From positions 1 to 64,000 of the forward strand of contig JAJYYK010000014.1 in assembly GCA_021801025.1 (NCBI GenBank): 64,000 nucleotides of DNA. The letters run 5' to 3'. Shown here in pieces: positions 56,797-64,000 of the stretch (within the stretch, counting starts at the first letter, position 1; every line of letters starts with the position of its first letter). The notes beneath the pieces are model-generated. The model was not told the DNA's origin, ran no database searches, and saw only the letters and a program-made list of their open reading frames with translations. The position numbers and the translations under genes are program-made. The stretch is from Pseudomonadota bacterium. GTDB taxonomy: Bacteria; Pseudomonadota; Gammaproteobacteria; Burkholderiales; Sulfuriferulaceae.

Positions 56797-57810
56797 TTAT
56801 CTGGGGACTGTTGCCAACTTCTCAGCCAGTTTTTCAGCTTGCAAATGCGTGTAGCGTTTCAGCATCTGCAAAGTTTTATGGCCGGAAACTGCCGCCAGCT
56901 CCAGCACAGTCATGTCGCCCCGTTCAGCCAACCGGGAAAGTGCCTCGTGACGCAAATCATGCCAGGTGAAATTCTCTATGCCTGCGCGCCTGCATGCAGC
57001 TTGAAAAGCATGAAAGAGGGTCATGCGTTCGACCGGAATGACTGCTCCGCTGATGGATGTAGGTAGTTTTTCAAGCACGGCAAGCGCTGCTGGTGAAAGT
57101 GGAACTGCGCGCACTTCGCCATTTTTTGTATCTTCAAGAAGAGCAAAGCGTCTTTTTGCATCAACTGTTTTCCAGCTTAATCCAAGCAGTTCACCTTGGC
57201 GCATGCCTGTTTCCACCGCCATCTGCACAGCAGGCCAAAGATAAATGTTTCGACTATGACGGCACTCAATTTTCAGATTTTGCCATTCTTCGTCATTTAG
57301 GCGGCGATCACGTGATTTGCTCTCTGTTGGTTTGCGGATTTTATCAACAGGGTTTCCTCTTGGTAAGGTAATTGCGCATTCCGTTTCGGTAAATTTTAAA
57401 ACTTTCGAGAGCATGAACAATTCTTTCCGAACTGTGCTGCTGCCAACCAAGGTAAGTCTTTTATCCCGATACTGCGCGACCAGCTTCTGATCCAGTGCAG
57501 CAAGAGAAAATTGACCAAGCGCTTTTTTTAAATGGGCACATTGAAATCGCCAAGCCTCTTTCCCATCTTTGCGCAACTTGTAATGAAATGGGGCGAACTC
57601 GGTGGTGAAGCGGTCGATCATGTCGCCAACGGTGTTGCGTTCGGCATCGCTACGATCAACAAATACACCGCGCCCCATTTCACTTTCTATGGTTGCGGCC
57701 CAGAGGTCTGCATCTGAACGGGTGTTGAAGGTTTTAGATTGAGGCGGGTAGCCTTTTCTGCGTACTTGGGCTTCCCACTGATAATCACCCCGCTTGCGGA
57801 TTGTTGGCAT
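56797..57810 (-). CDS. int: Tyrosine recombinase integrase of the island
   Basis: A 337-residue phage-type integrase. N-terminal arm-binding/SAM-like part (MPTIRKRGDYQWEAQVRRKG, with RSDADLWAATIESEMGRG), then the catalytic domain: R in GMRQGELLGLSW, H-D-L-R-H-E-A, GHKTLQMLKRYTHL with the nucleophile Tyr. GGGGAG supports the start at 57810. Repeats TGTGGCAA occur just upstream (57831-57850) and at the opposite end. The gene is 107 bp from attR and reads away from it. It should catalyse insertion into tRNA-Ser. Confidence 0.93.
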   Translation of the reverse strand: MPTIRKRGDYQWEAQVRRKGYPPQSKTFNTRSDADLWAATIESEMGRGVFVDRSDAERNTVGDMIDRFTTEFAPFHYKLRKDGKEAWRFQCAHLKKALGQFSLAALDQKLVAQYRDKRLTLVGSSTVRKELFMLSKVLKFTETECAITLPRGNPVDKIRKPTESKSRDRRLNDEEWQNLKIECRHSRNIYLWPAVQMAVETGMRQGELLGLSWKTVDAKRRFALLEDTKNGEVRAVPLSPAALAVLEKLPTSISGAVIPVERMTLFHAFQAACRRAGIENFTWHDLRHEALSRLAERGDMTVLELAAVSGHKTLQMLKRYTHLQAEKLAEKLATVPR

Positions 57811-57830
57811 GCTGAACTCCCCTGAATCAT

Positions 57831-57850
57831 TGTGGCAAAAGTGTGGCAAT
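57831..57850. promoter_or_regulatory. Two TGTGGCAA repeats upstream of int, possible arm sites
   Basis: TGTGGCAAAA at 57831-57840 and TGTGGCAAT at 57842-57850. Same motif as at 34582-34617 near the other border. Confidence 0.55.
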
Positions 57851-57916
57851 AAATCATTATTGCATTTTAATCTTCAGATAACATGCTGTCAATAAAGGAT
57901 AAAGTTTAAATTTTAA

Positions 57917-57981
57917 GCACGCCTGGAAAGCGTGTTCAGGATAATATCCTGACGGGGGTTCGAATCCCCCTCTCTCCGCCA
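57917..57981 (+). repeat. Right attachment-site repeat (attR)
   Basis: 65 bp identical to 34454-34518: tRNA-Ser from just before the anticodon stem to CCA. Without the 5' half, it is not a tRNA gene. Confidence 0.95.
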
Positions 57982-58219
57982 GCGTAATGCTGCAATTAGA
58001 TGATTTATAAAGATTTATTTATTTTTCATTCTTCAAATTCTTACCTAAATTCTTACCCGCCTGTTTTCTATACAGCACATTCAGGGTGTTCTTACCCATA
58101 AGCCCGAAGATGAAAAGGTTAATAACATTCCGTTACTGAAACGAATTAACCTTTACGCATGGGGTTAATTTGATAATTGATAACTCGCTCAATCTGCCGG
58201 ATATTCGGCTGGTGAGGTG

Positions 58220-58397
58220 TCAATCAAGTTTCAGGTCTTCAAGGTCTAGTTGTGGCAATACAAGATTAAAGTCTATGTGTTCCATTTCAGCGAACATGCG
58301 ATTCATCAATTCATCTTCAATCGGCTTTAGGCCAGCGTCTAACGACGATCTGGCACGGCTTACGATGATTTCCAGTGTTGCCGTTGGCGAGGTTATT
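58220..58397 (-). pseudogene. 3' remnant of an unknown gene, cut by the short transposon-like element
   Basis: Reading the minus strand gives a coherent C-terminus, including FAEMEHIDFNLVLPQ and LEDLKLD, then TGA at 58220-58222. Going upstream, the frame hits a stop exactly where the 187-bp element begins (58399). The family is not recognised. Confidence 0.45.
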
Positions 58398-58398
58398 G

Positions 58399-58585
58399 GG
58401 GGTCAGTTCTAACATTACTACAAACCCGGCTATAATCTACCCATGGCGCAGGCGTACCTGTTTGGCGCATATACTATGGTAAAGACCAGGCAACATTTCA
58501 ACGTACATTACATGACAATAAGCTGCGTGGTGCGAAAATTAGAAGGAAATAAAAAAGATGATGTTTGAATGTTAGAACTGACCCC
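58399..58585 (+). mobile_element. 187-bp internal-deletion derivative of the transposase unit
   Basis: Starts with GGGGTCAGTTCTAACATT and ends with its reverse complement, as does the full copy at 60411-61326. Its 5' and 3' parts align with that copy, and the middle is missing. The lost length is 729 bp. In the full copy, CCATGGC occurs at 60453-60459 and 61182-61188, exactly 729 bp apart, so a deletion between these repeats accounts for the size. Point differences show it is not recent. Confidence 0.9.
58443..58568 (+). CDS. 41-residue ORF, HTH tail of the transposase
   Basis: From ATG at 58443 to TGA at 58568. It keeps the TATAAT-like context and start codon position of the full transposase gene but encodes only the C-terminal HTH (MAQAYLFGAYTMVKT, then VHYMTISCVVRKLEGN). 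A short HTH peptide could bind the element ends; expression is not shown. Confidence 0.45.
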   Translation: MAQAYLFGAYTMVKTRQHFNVHYMTISCVVRKLEGNKKDDV

Positions 58586-58678
58586 TTTTAGTGCCCTCTT
58601 TATTCTGAGAATTAAAGCCTAATAATAGTCTGTTAGTAGCAATATATTGCTTATAATAGACCAAATATAGGATATAAA

Positions 58679-58707
58679 TTGACAAAAATAATCTGTTGGG
58701 CTACTAT
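58679..58707 (+). promoter_or_regulatory. Probable hipBA promoter and operator area
   Basis: TTGACA at 58679-58684, 17 bp, TACTAT at 58702-58707. Repeats containing AATAATAG or TAATAGCC occur before and after it (from about 58620 to 58750), consistent with HipB operators. A second TATAAT lies nearer the start at about 58733. Confidence 0.55.
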
Positions 58708-58754
58708 TAATACACTATTTGTAATTTTATCGTATAATAGCCTATTATTAGCCT

Positions 58755-59099
58755 ATGACTATCCAGCACCTAACCAATACCGAAATCGCGATGCGCCTGG
58801 CGCAGAAAGTCCATGACTGGCGTATCTCACCTGAAGGCGCGGGGATTTCCCAAGTAGAGCTCGCGCGTAAAAGCGGAATTGGCCTGACGCCACTCAAGCG
58901 CTTTGAAAAAACGGGGGCGATCACCTTGCGCAACCTGATAGCAGTACTGCGTGCACTCGACTTGCTGGACGGGTTGGATGCCCTTATTCCAGAACTTGGC
59001 GCCCCGGGGCCGTTGGCGCTACTGGAAGCTGAACGAACAAAAATTCGGCGGGTGCGCGCGCCGCGTAGCACTTCAGGCAAAGGAGCGCTGCATGGCTGA
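58755..59099 (+). CDS. hipB: HipB-type antitoxin, XRE-family regulator
   Basis: A 114-residue protein with an XRE HTH at about 30-60 (ISQVELARKSGIGLTPLKRFEKTG). The C-terminal part is longer than in E. coli HipB and basic at the end (IRRVRAPRSTSGKG). It overlaps hipA by 8 nt. HipB binds HipA and represses the operon through repeated operators, for which the TAATAG-rich upstream region is a candidate. Confidence 0.85.
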   Translation: MTIQHLTNTEIAMRLAQKVHDWRISPEGAGISQVELARKSGIGLTPLKRFEKTGAITLRNLIAVLRALDLLDGLDALIPELGAPGPLALLEAERTKIRRVRAPRSTSGKGALHG

Positions 59100-60384
59100 A
59101 ATCAAGGTTGTCGAAGTAAAAATATGGGATCAGTCCGTGGGCGCTGTCGCGCCGTTACGGGGCAAGCCCGGATTCTATGAATTCCAATATCTGCCCGCCT
59201 TTGTAAAATCAGGGCTGGAGCTCTCCCCTCTGCTGATGAAGTTGTCAATTAAAAAACGATTCAGCTTCCCTTTGCTGAGTAGAGAAACATTCCACGGCTT
59301 ACCGGGTATGCTGGCCGATGCATTACCAGACAAATTCGGCAACGCGCTGATCGATGAGTACCTTGTCCGTACGGGTACAAAGGCCACCGATATTACGACG
59401 CTGCAGCGCATGGTGTACGTCGGTCGTCGTGCAATGGGCGCGCTGGAATTCGCGTCGGCCGACGACGATATACGGAGTCCTGGGGTGGCAGTACCTCTTG
59501 AAATGTCAAGCTTGGTGGAAGACGCACGGCGCGCGCTGCGCGGAGAGTTCGGTGCTATTGCACAGGATATCCTCGACGTTGGTAGTTCAGCAGGCGGCGC
59601 CCGCGCCAAAGCGGTTATCGGTTGGAATCCGGACACCCGGGCCGTCGTTTCCGGTCAATTCAAGGTGCCCGATGGCTATGACCACTGGCTACTTAAATTT
59701 GATGTTGGTCTTGATGGGGTATTAAATTATGCGACCGGCTTTGGCCGTATCGAGTATGCGCACTACCTGATGGCTACTGAAGCTGGCGTCCACATGAGCG
59801 AGTGCCGGCTACTGGAGGAAAATGGCCGGGCGCACTTCATGACCAAACGCTTTGATCGGCGCGGCAATCAGAAACTGCACGCCCAGAGTCTCTGTGGCCT
59901 GACACACCTGGATTTTAATATTCCCGCTACCCACAGCTATGAGCAGTACTTGCGCACAGTACTGGAACTGAACCTCGGTGCTCAGGCACTAGAGCAAGCC
60001 TGGATCCGCTGCGCGTTCAACATTGCCGCCGTTAACTGCGACGATCATACCAAGAATCTCGCCTTTTTGCTGAATCCCGAATCCGGCTGGAGCCTGGCCC
60101 CCGCCTACGATGTCTGCTTTTCGCACAACCCGGCTGCTGGCAAATGGACCCGGCAGCATCAAATGCTGGTTGGTGGGAAAGCATGGGGGATCACCGATAT
60201 TGACCTCATAGCGCTCGCGCAAAAATTTGACGTTCGACAACCGCAAGTACTGCTGCAGCGCATTGCTGACGCAGTAGCCCGATGGCCCGAATTCGCGCGC
60301 AATGCTGGCGTCACCCCAGAGGCAACTGAGCGTATTCAGTCATATCACCCCGACTGGTTATCACCCCGCATCACAGGCGGTTAG
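59092..60384 (+). CDS. hipA: HipA-type serine/threonine kinase toxin
   Basis: A 430-residue HipA. N-subdomain 1 (about 1-110), ATP-binding loop GSSAGGARAKAVI near 164-176, catalytic motif NCDDHTKN with base D317 and N322, and the metal-binding PAYDVCF motif. HipA phosphorylates glutamyl-tRNA synthetase (or another target) and causes growth arrest. All kinase motifs look intact. AAAGGAG upstream of the ATG at 59092 supports the start. The operon lies between two related transposase elements. Confidence 0.92.
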   Translation: MAEIKVVEVKIWDQSVGAVAPLRGKPGFYEFQYLPAFVKSGLELSPLLMKLSIKKRFSFPLLSRETFHGLPGMLADALPDKFGNALIDEYLVRTGTKATDITTLQRMVYVGRRAMGALEFASADDDIRSPGVAVPLEMSSLVEDARRALRGEFGAIAQDILDVGSSAGGARAKAVIGWNPDTRAVVSGQFKVPDGYDHWLLKFDVGLDGVLNYATGFGRIEYAHYLMATEAGVHMSECRLLEENGRAHFMTKRFDRRGNQKLHAQSLCGLTHLDFNIPATHSYEQYLRTVLELNLGAQALEQAWIRCAFNIAAVNCDDHTKNLAFLLNPESGWSLAPAYDVCFSHNPAAGKWTRQHQMLVGGKAWGITDIDLIALAQKFDVRQPQVLLQRIADAVARWPEFARNAGVTPEATERIQSYHPDWLSPRITGG

Positions 60385-60410
60385 CCAACCACACTCTGTT
60401 ATGTATTTAG

Positions 60411-61326
60411 GGGGTCAGTTCTAACATTACTACAAACCCTGCTATAATCCGCCCATGGCCAGACCACTCAGACTAGAATTTGCAGGCGCACTTTATCATG
60501 TCACTTCGCGCGGTGATCGTCAGGAAGATATATTTCTGAACGACGATGATCGCAACGATTGGTTGACGGTGTTGGGCATCGTTTGCGCACGGTTCAACTG
60601 GGTGGTCCATGCATTATGTCAGATGACCAATCACTATCACCTATTGGTGGAAACACCGGATGGCAATCTATCTGGCGGGATGAGGCAATTAAATGGCTCG
60701 TATACTCAGCGCGTTAACCGTCGTCATGGTTTGGGTGGACATCTTTTTCAGGGGCGTTACAAAGCCATTTTGGTACAAAAAGAAAGCCATTTACTCGAAT
60801 TGTCGCGCTATATCGTACTGAACCCGTTGCGTGCCAACATGGTGGAATCGCTCGAAGATTGGCGCTGGAGCAGCTATGCATTGATGACCAGCCAAACGGC
60901 GCCACCACCTTGGCTGGATACGGACTGGTTGCTCGGTCAATTTGGTTCGCAACGAGACCAGGCGCTCATGCACTATCGCCAGTTTGTGCTGGCGGGCAGG
61001 AATTTGCCCAGCCCGTTATCGAATACTCGTCATCAGCTGTTGCTGGGCGACTCCGCTTTTACCGAGCGTCACAAAGGGGCAAAAGACGCTGAAGAATTAC
61101 GGGAAGTGTCAAAAGCACACCGGAGATCGCTTGCCTTGTCTCTGGATGAATTTCAGATCCATTACCCGGATAGAAATCAGTCCATGGCGCAAGCATACCT
61201 GTCTGGCGCATATACCATGACAGAGATCGGACGTCATTTCGGCGTACACTACATGACAGTAAGCCGCGTGGTGCGGAAATTTGAAGCAAATAAAAAAGAT
61301 ACTGTTTGAATGTTAGAACTGACCCC
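60411..61326 (+). mobile_element. Complete REP-associated transposase unit with 18-bp inverted ends
   Basis: 916 bp bounded by GGGGTCAGTTCTAACATT and its reverse complement at 61309-61326. It contains one transposase gene (60455-61309). The terminal repeats are those of the short copy at 58399-58585. Tandem CTAGAACT units follow its right end. Confidence 0.9.
60455..61309 (+). CDS. REP-associated tyrosine transposase (RAYT, Y1 family)
   Basis: A 284-residue Y1 transposase. HUH motif in MTNHYHLLVE, catalytic Tyr in GSYTQRVN, then GHLFQGRYKAILVQ; the N-terminus ARPLRLEFAGALYHVTSRG is typical. The C-terminal 40 residues form a HTH-like region. RAYTs are single-strand transposases of the IS200/IS605 type that act on REP-like hairpins; here the gene is also inside inverted terminal repeats. 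The start follows a TATAAT-like sequence at 60443-60448, 6 bp before the ATG. The gene looks intact. Confidence 0.92.
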   Translation: MARPLRLEFAGALYHVTSRGDRQEDIFLNDDDRNDWLTVLGIVCARFNWVVHALCQMTNHYHLLVETPDGNLSGGMRQLNGSYTQRVNRRHGLGGHLFQGRYKAILVQKESHLLELSRYIVLNPLRANMVESLEDWRWSSYALMTSQTAPPPWLDTDWLLGQFGSQRDQALMHYRQFVLAGRNLPSPLSNTRHQLLLGDSAFTERHKGAKDAEELREVSKAHRRSLALSLDEFQIHYPDRNQSMAQAYLSGAYTMTEIGRHFGVHYMTVSRVVRKFEANKKDTV

Positions 61327-61361
61327 CTAGAACTCCTAGAACTCCTAGAACTCTAGAACTG
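61327..61361 (+). repeat. Four tandem CTAGAACT units after the transposase
   Basis: Units of 9, 9, 8 and 9 bp. They resemble the TTAGAACTG part of the element's end, so slippage or repeated end processing could have made them. Confidence 0.75.
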
Positions 61362-61371
61362 CGTACTTATT

Positions 61372-61563
61372 ATGGCTTTATTCATTACCGACGAGTGCAT
61401 CAATTGCACGATTTGCGAGCTTGACTGCCCCAATCATGCCGTTTTTCCCGGATCGAAGCATTATCAAATTGATCCGGATCGATGTACGGAATGTGAAAAT
61501 TTTTTTGCTGCGCCCTTGTGTCAGGAAATATGCCCGGCAGATTGCATCATTCCCCTTTCCTGA
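61372..61563 (+). CDS. YfhL-type 2[4Fe-4S] ferredoxin
   Basis: A 63-residue protein with two cysteine sets: C-I-N-C-T-I-C-E-L-D-C-P and C-T-E-C ... C-Q-E-I-C-P-A-D-C. The extra residues between the Cys of the second set are the YfhL mark. It transfers electrons at low potential; the partner is unknown. Shorter than many YfhL proteins (about 80-105), as the C-terminal extension is missing. Convergent with the DUF1451 gene. Confidence 0.88.
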   Translation: MALFITDECINCTICELDCPNHAVFPGSKHYQIDPDRCTECENFFAAPLCQEICPADCIIPLS

Positions 61564-61595
61564 CATCCTTCCATCGCTGAAGGAATGGGAAGGTG

Positions 61596-62111
61596 TCAAG
61601 ATTCAGCATGCAACCGGTGAAAGTGCGTACCATTGCACTTGGGGCAAGGCGGAATGTGTCCCGGTTGATGGAAATGCAATTTTTCACCGCACTGATCGCA
61701 TACCAGCGTTCCCAATCCGGTGATCTCACCGGTATGGTATTCAGCGTTTTCCGCCTTGAGTTTCAGGAGTACCAGCGCTGTTGTGGTCTGATCTGCCGCT
61801 TTGGAAAACCGCTCCCAAAACTCATGTTTGATGTAGTCCACGTCAAAACCCAGCCATTCCTTCAGTTCCTTGCCTGTTTTATCCAGATATTGCGCCGCAT
61901 CAACCAAATCCCGTTCCACAAATGACGTGAGTTTGTCTATTTCAACATCACTCAATTTATTCAGGGCACCCATGTCATCCCGTATCTCATCCATCACATG
62001 ATGGACGACTGCCGCGCTTTGATGCGCTTTTTCCTGTGCTTTTTCAAGTAAAAATTCATACGCTTTACCCACTGTATCAACGGGATCATGGGGTGGAAGT
62101 GATTCTTTCAT
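61596..62111 (-). CDS. DUF1451 zinc-ribbon protein
   Basis: A 171-residue protein: helical N-terminal 120 residues and a C-terminal zinc ribbon (C-D-Q-C and C-P-K-C, about residues 139-160). The pattern TGEITGLGTLVCDQCGEKL matches DUF1451. Function unknown. Transcribed in the same direction as the partial ppk1 gene upstream, 263 bp apart. Confidence 0.82.
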   Translation of the reverse strand: MKESLPPHDPVDTVGKAYEFLLEKAQEKAHQSAAVVHHVMDEIRDDMGALNKLSDVEIDKLTSFVERDLVDAAQYLDKTGKELKEWLGFDVDYIKHEFWERFSKAADQTTTALVLLKLKAENAEYHTGEITGLGTLVCDQCGEKLHFHQPGHIPPCPKCNGTHFHRLHAES

Positions 62112-62374
62112 TTTTTACGCTCCTTTGTAAATGCAGCATTTCGTTTTATTTGTCCGGAACAAGCAGGCCAGCATGGGTAAAGTACCCACTGATTATAATC
62201 CGGTTTAACAAGGAACATCTGTTTGATTGCTGCGCCTACGCCTGTTTCGCTGGAAATAACATTTCTGCCCCGCGCGTGCTGTATGCTACCGATTTCACCA
62301 CCCATTCCAGTTGTGCAAAGCCACCACCTGTTCCAACACCCAACCCACTACCCATGACATTAAGCCCAATTTTC

Positions 62375-64000
62375 TTACGCACGTTTCGTCAAAGTTTCAA
62401 GCAACATGCACTGCGCCGACCTTGGTTTCGCATGACCATGCGCACGCCGCACGTACTGCCCGTTTGCATTCATTCGCCAAGCTTGGGTATTGTCTTTCAA
62501 ATAAGGTTTAAGTCCTTCATTGATCACCCGCTTCTTCAAACGAGGCTCCAGAATTGGAAAAGCGATTTCGATGCGGCCAAAAAAATTGCGTTCCATCCAG
62601 TCCGCGCTCGAAAGATAAACATCCTCCGCACCATTATTGTAAAAATATAAAATCCGCGTGTGCTCAAGAAAGCGCCCTATCACGGAACGCACATGAATAT
62701 TTTCTGACAAACCAGCCACTTCCGGCCGAATCGCGCATGCACCGCGTATCACCAATTCTATTTTCACCCCGGCTTGCGCGGCCTGATACAAAGCCAGAAT
62801 AACCTGCGGTTCCAGTAAGGCATTCATTTTCACGATCATCAATGCTTTTTTACCCGCACGGGCGTGTGCGGTTTCACGCCCTATGGCCTCAAGCACCCGA
62901 TCATGCAGACTGAACGGCGCTTGCCACAACAGGCGCAAATGCGACGCGCTGCCCAAACCCGTTAATTGCGTGAACACCTCGTTCACGTCGGCACAGATGT
63001 CATCATGGCAGGTCAACAAACCGAAATCCGTGTACAAGCGCGCAGTCCGGGCATGGTAATTACCTGTTCCCAAATGGGCATAACGCCGCAATCGGCCTTG
63101 CTCACGCCGTACCACCAAAACCATTTTGGCATGCGTTTTATAGCCCACCACGCCATACACCACGTGCGCACCGGCCTGTTCCAGACGCGCCGACCAGTTA
63201 ATATTGGCTTCCTCGTCAAAACGCGCCATCAATTCCACCACCACAGTCACTTCTTTGCCTGCCTGCGCAGCCGTAATCAAAGCTTCCATCAGCATCGAAT
63301 CGGTGCCCGTGCGATACACGGTCTGACGTATCGCCAGCACATCGGGGTCTTCTGCCGCAGCACGGATAAAATCAATCACGGGCTGAAAACTTTGAAAAGG
63401 ATGGTGCAGCAACACATCGCCCTTGCGTATCACTGCAAAGATATTTTCCGCCTTGGACAGTTGCGGCGGCACACCGCGCACGAAGGACGGAAATTTCAAA
63501 TCAGGCCGATCCACCTGATCGGGAATTCGCATCAAACGAGCCAGATTAACGATCCCGTTCACCTGATACAAATCATTGCGATTCAAATTAAACTGCTGAA
63601 GCAGAAAATTCGCCATGCGATCGGAACAATTGTCAGCCACTTCCAACCGGACCGCATCGCCGAAATTACGCTGCGACAACTCGCTTTTCAGCACTTCGCG
63701 CAAATTTTTGGTTTCTTCCTCATCCACAAACAATTCGGAATTTCTCGTCACCCGAAACTGATAACACCCCTCCACCGTCATGCCGACAAACAATTCATTG
63801 ACATGCGCATGCAACACGGAAGACAAAAACACAAACCCGTAATCGCAACCCGCGATCTCCTGCGGCATGCGTATCACCCTCGGCAAAGATCGTGGCGCCT
63901 GCACCACTGCCGCACCCGAATCGCGCCCGAAAGCATCGCAACCCGACAACTCCACTGCAAAATTGAGACTTTTATTTAACACGCGCGGAAAAGGGTGCGC
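62375..64000 (-). CDS. ppk1: Polyphosphate kinase 1, C-terminal three quarters
   Basis: The frame is open to the window edge (the extension reads A-H-P-F-P-R-V, a PPK1 segment), so the start is outside; about 541 of roughly 690 residues are visible. Two PLD-like C domains are present, with the autophosphorylated His in VGYKTHAKMVLV and RYAHLGTGNYH, and the SSADWMERNFFGRIE segment. PPK1 makes polyphosphate from ATP at the inner membrane. The visible GTG at 63982 is an internal codon and not the start. Confidence 0.95.
   Translation of the reverse strand, partial: AHPFPRVLNKSLNFAVELSGCDAFGRDSGAAVVQAPRSLPRVIRMPQEIAGCDYGFVFLSSVLHAHVNELFVGMTVEGCYQFRVTRNSELFVDEEETKNLREVLKSELSQRNFGDAVRLEVADNCSDRMANFLLQQFNLNRNDLYQVNGIVNLARLMRIPDQVDRPDLKFPSFVRGVPPQLSKAENIFAVIRKGDVLLHHPFQSFQPVIDFIRAAAEDPDVLAIRQTVYRTGTDSMLMEALITAAQAGKEVTVVVELMARFDEEANINWSARLEQAGAHVVYGVVGYKTHAKMVLVVRREQGRLRRYAHLGTGNYHARTARLYTDFGLLTCHDDICADVNEVFTQLTGLGSASHLRLLWQAPFSLHDRVLEAIGRETAHARAGKKALMIVKMNALLEPQVILALYQAAQAGVKIELVIRGACAIRPEVAGLSENIHVRSVIGRFLEHTRILYFYNNGAEDVYLSSADWMERNFFGRIEIAFPILEPRLKKRVINEGLKPYLKDNTQAWRMNANGQYVRRAHGHAKPRSAQCMLLETLTKRA

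Larger units (their letters stand above)
34454..57981. mobile_element. 23.5-kb genomic island in tRNA-Ser(GGA)
   Basis: The borders are a perfect 65-bp direct repeat of the tRNA-Ser 3' part. A tyrosine integrase gene starts 107 bp inside the right border. Mobility genes follow it: a replication-type HTH gene, a VirD4-like ATPase and a replication-relaxation gene. The rest is defence-like cargo and RadC. No conjugation pilus genes and no relaxase are seen, so it is best described as a possibly mobilisable island. The integrase lies at the end far from the intact tRNA. Confidence 0.93.

Noticed and set aside
57900-57981. A second tRNA-Ser gene at the right border
   Set aside because: The 5' acceptor strand and D-arm are missing; only the 65-bp 3' copy is present, as expected for attR.
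58170-58412. 80-codon plus-strand ORF after attR
   Set aside because: Serine-rich and without similarity to known families; the coherent coding signal there is on the minus strand.
63982-64000. A GTG start for a short ppk1
   Set aside because: The frame continues to the window edge with conserved PPK1 residues, so the gene is cut by the window and not truncated.

Overview
The window looks like a proteobacterial chromosome, most likely a betaproteobacterium with a sulfur-oxidising, lithotrophic style of life. This rests on the gene order thrS-infC-rpmI-rplT-pheS-pheT-ihfA-merR-tRNA-Pro, on a sigma-54 regulator paired with sulfide:quinone oxidoreductase, on a P-type proton pump of the kind found in acid-tolerant lithotrophs, and on two families of polyphosphate kinase. 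The genus cannot be fixed from sequence alone.

Housekeeping backbone, 1-34.4 kb: a truncated zinc-binding (CZB) protein and a PAS-PAS-GGDEF-EAL-CZB c-di-GMP enzyme; tRNA-Pro(GGG); the translation operon on the minus strand, with infC starting at a rare ATC codon and intrinsic terminators inside the cluster; tRNA-Val(GAC); a PAP2 phosphatase; a DUF2127 membrane protein; a PLP-dependent decarboxylase; a FisR-like regulator divergent from sqr, with two palindromic operators and a clear -24/-12 promoter; the proton ATPase; rhlE; ppk2; a holin-fold membrane protein; a FemAB/GNAT-like protein; a frameshifted DUF938 methyltransferase; TRAP permeases without a binding protein; pmbA/darP; an EAL-HDOD protein; a rhodanese; uvrD; murJ; and a diiron oxygenase.

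Genomic island, 34.45-57.98 kb: an element has entered tRNA-Ser(GGA). A perfect 65-bp copy of the tRNA 3' part (34454-34518) recurs at 57917-57981, next to a tyrosine integrase. The cargo is mostly defence-like: RadC; a zinc-ribbon/HEPN-like gene followed by a SEFIR/TIR gene, with an attC-like sequence between them; a tightly coupled seven-gene minus-strand operon (Fic, MmeI-like methyltransferase, RhuM fragment, DUF1016 nuclease, AbiJ-like protein, SF2 helicase whose start lies in eight 10-bp tandem repeats, GIY-YIG nuclease); a stand-alone ClpP-like protease; and AbiEi/AbiEii with an operator palindrome. The mobility module is a replication-relaxation protein, a VirD4-like ATPase, a replication-type HTH protein, a small DNA-binding candidate and the integrase. 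No relaxase is visible.

Right flank, 58-64 kb: hipBA sits between two elements that share 18-bp terminal inverted repeats. One is a complete REP-associated tyrosine transposase unit (916 bp). The other is a 187-bp derivative whose length fits loss of exactly 729 bp between two 7-bp repeats, leaving a 41-codon ORF for the HTH tail. Then come a YfhL-type ferredoxin, a DUF1451 zinc-ribbon protein and the 3' part of ppk1, which runs off the window.
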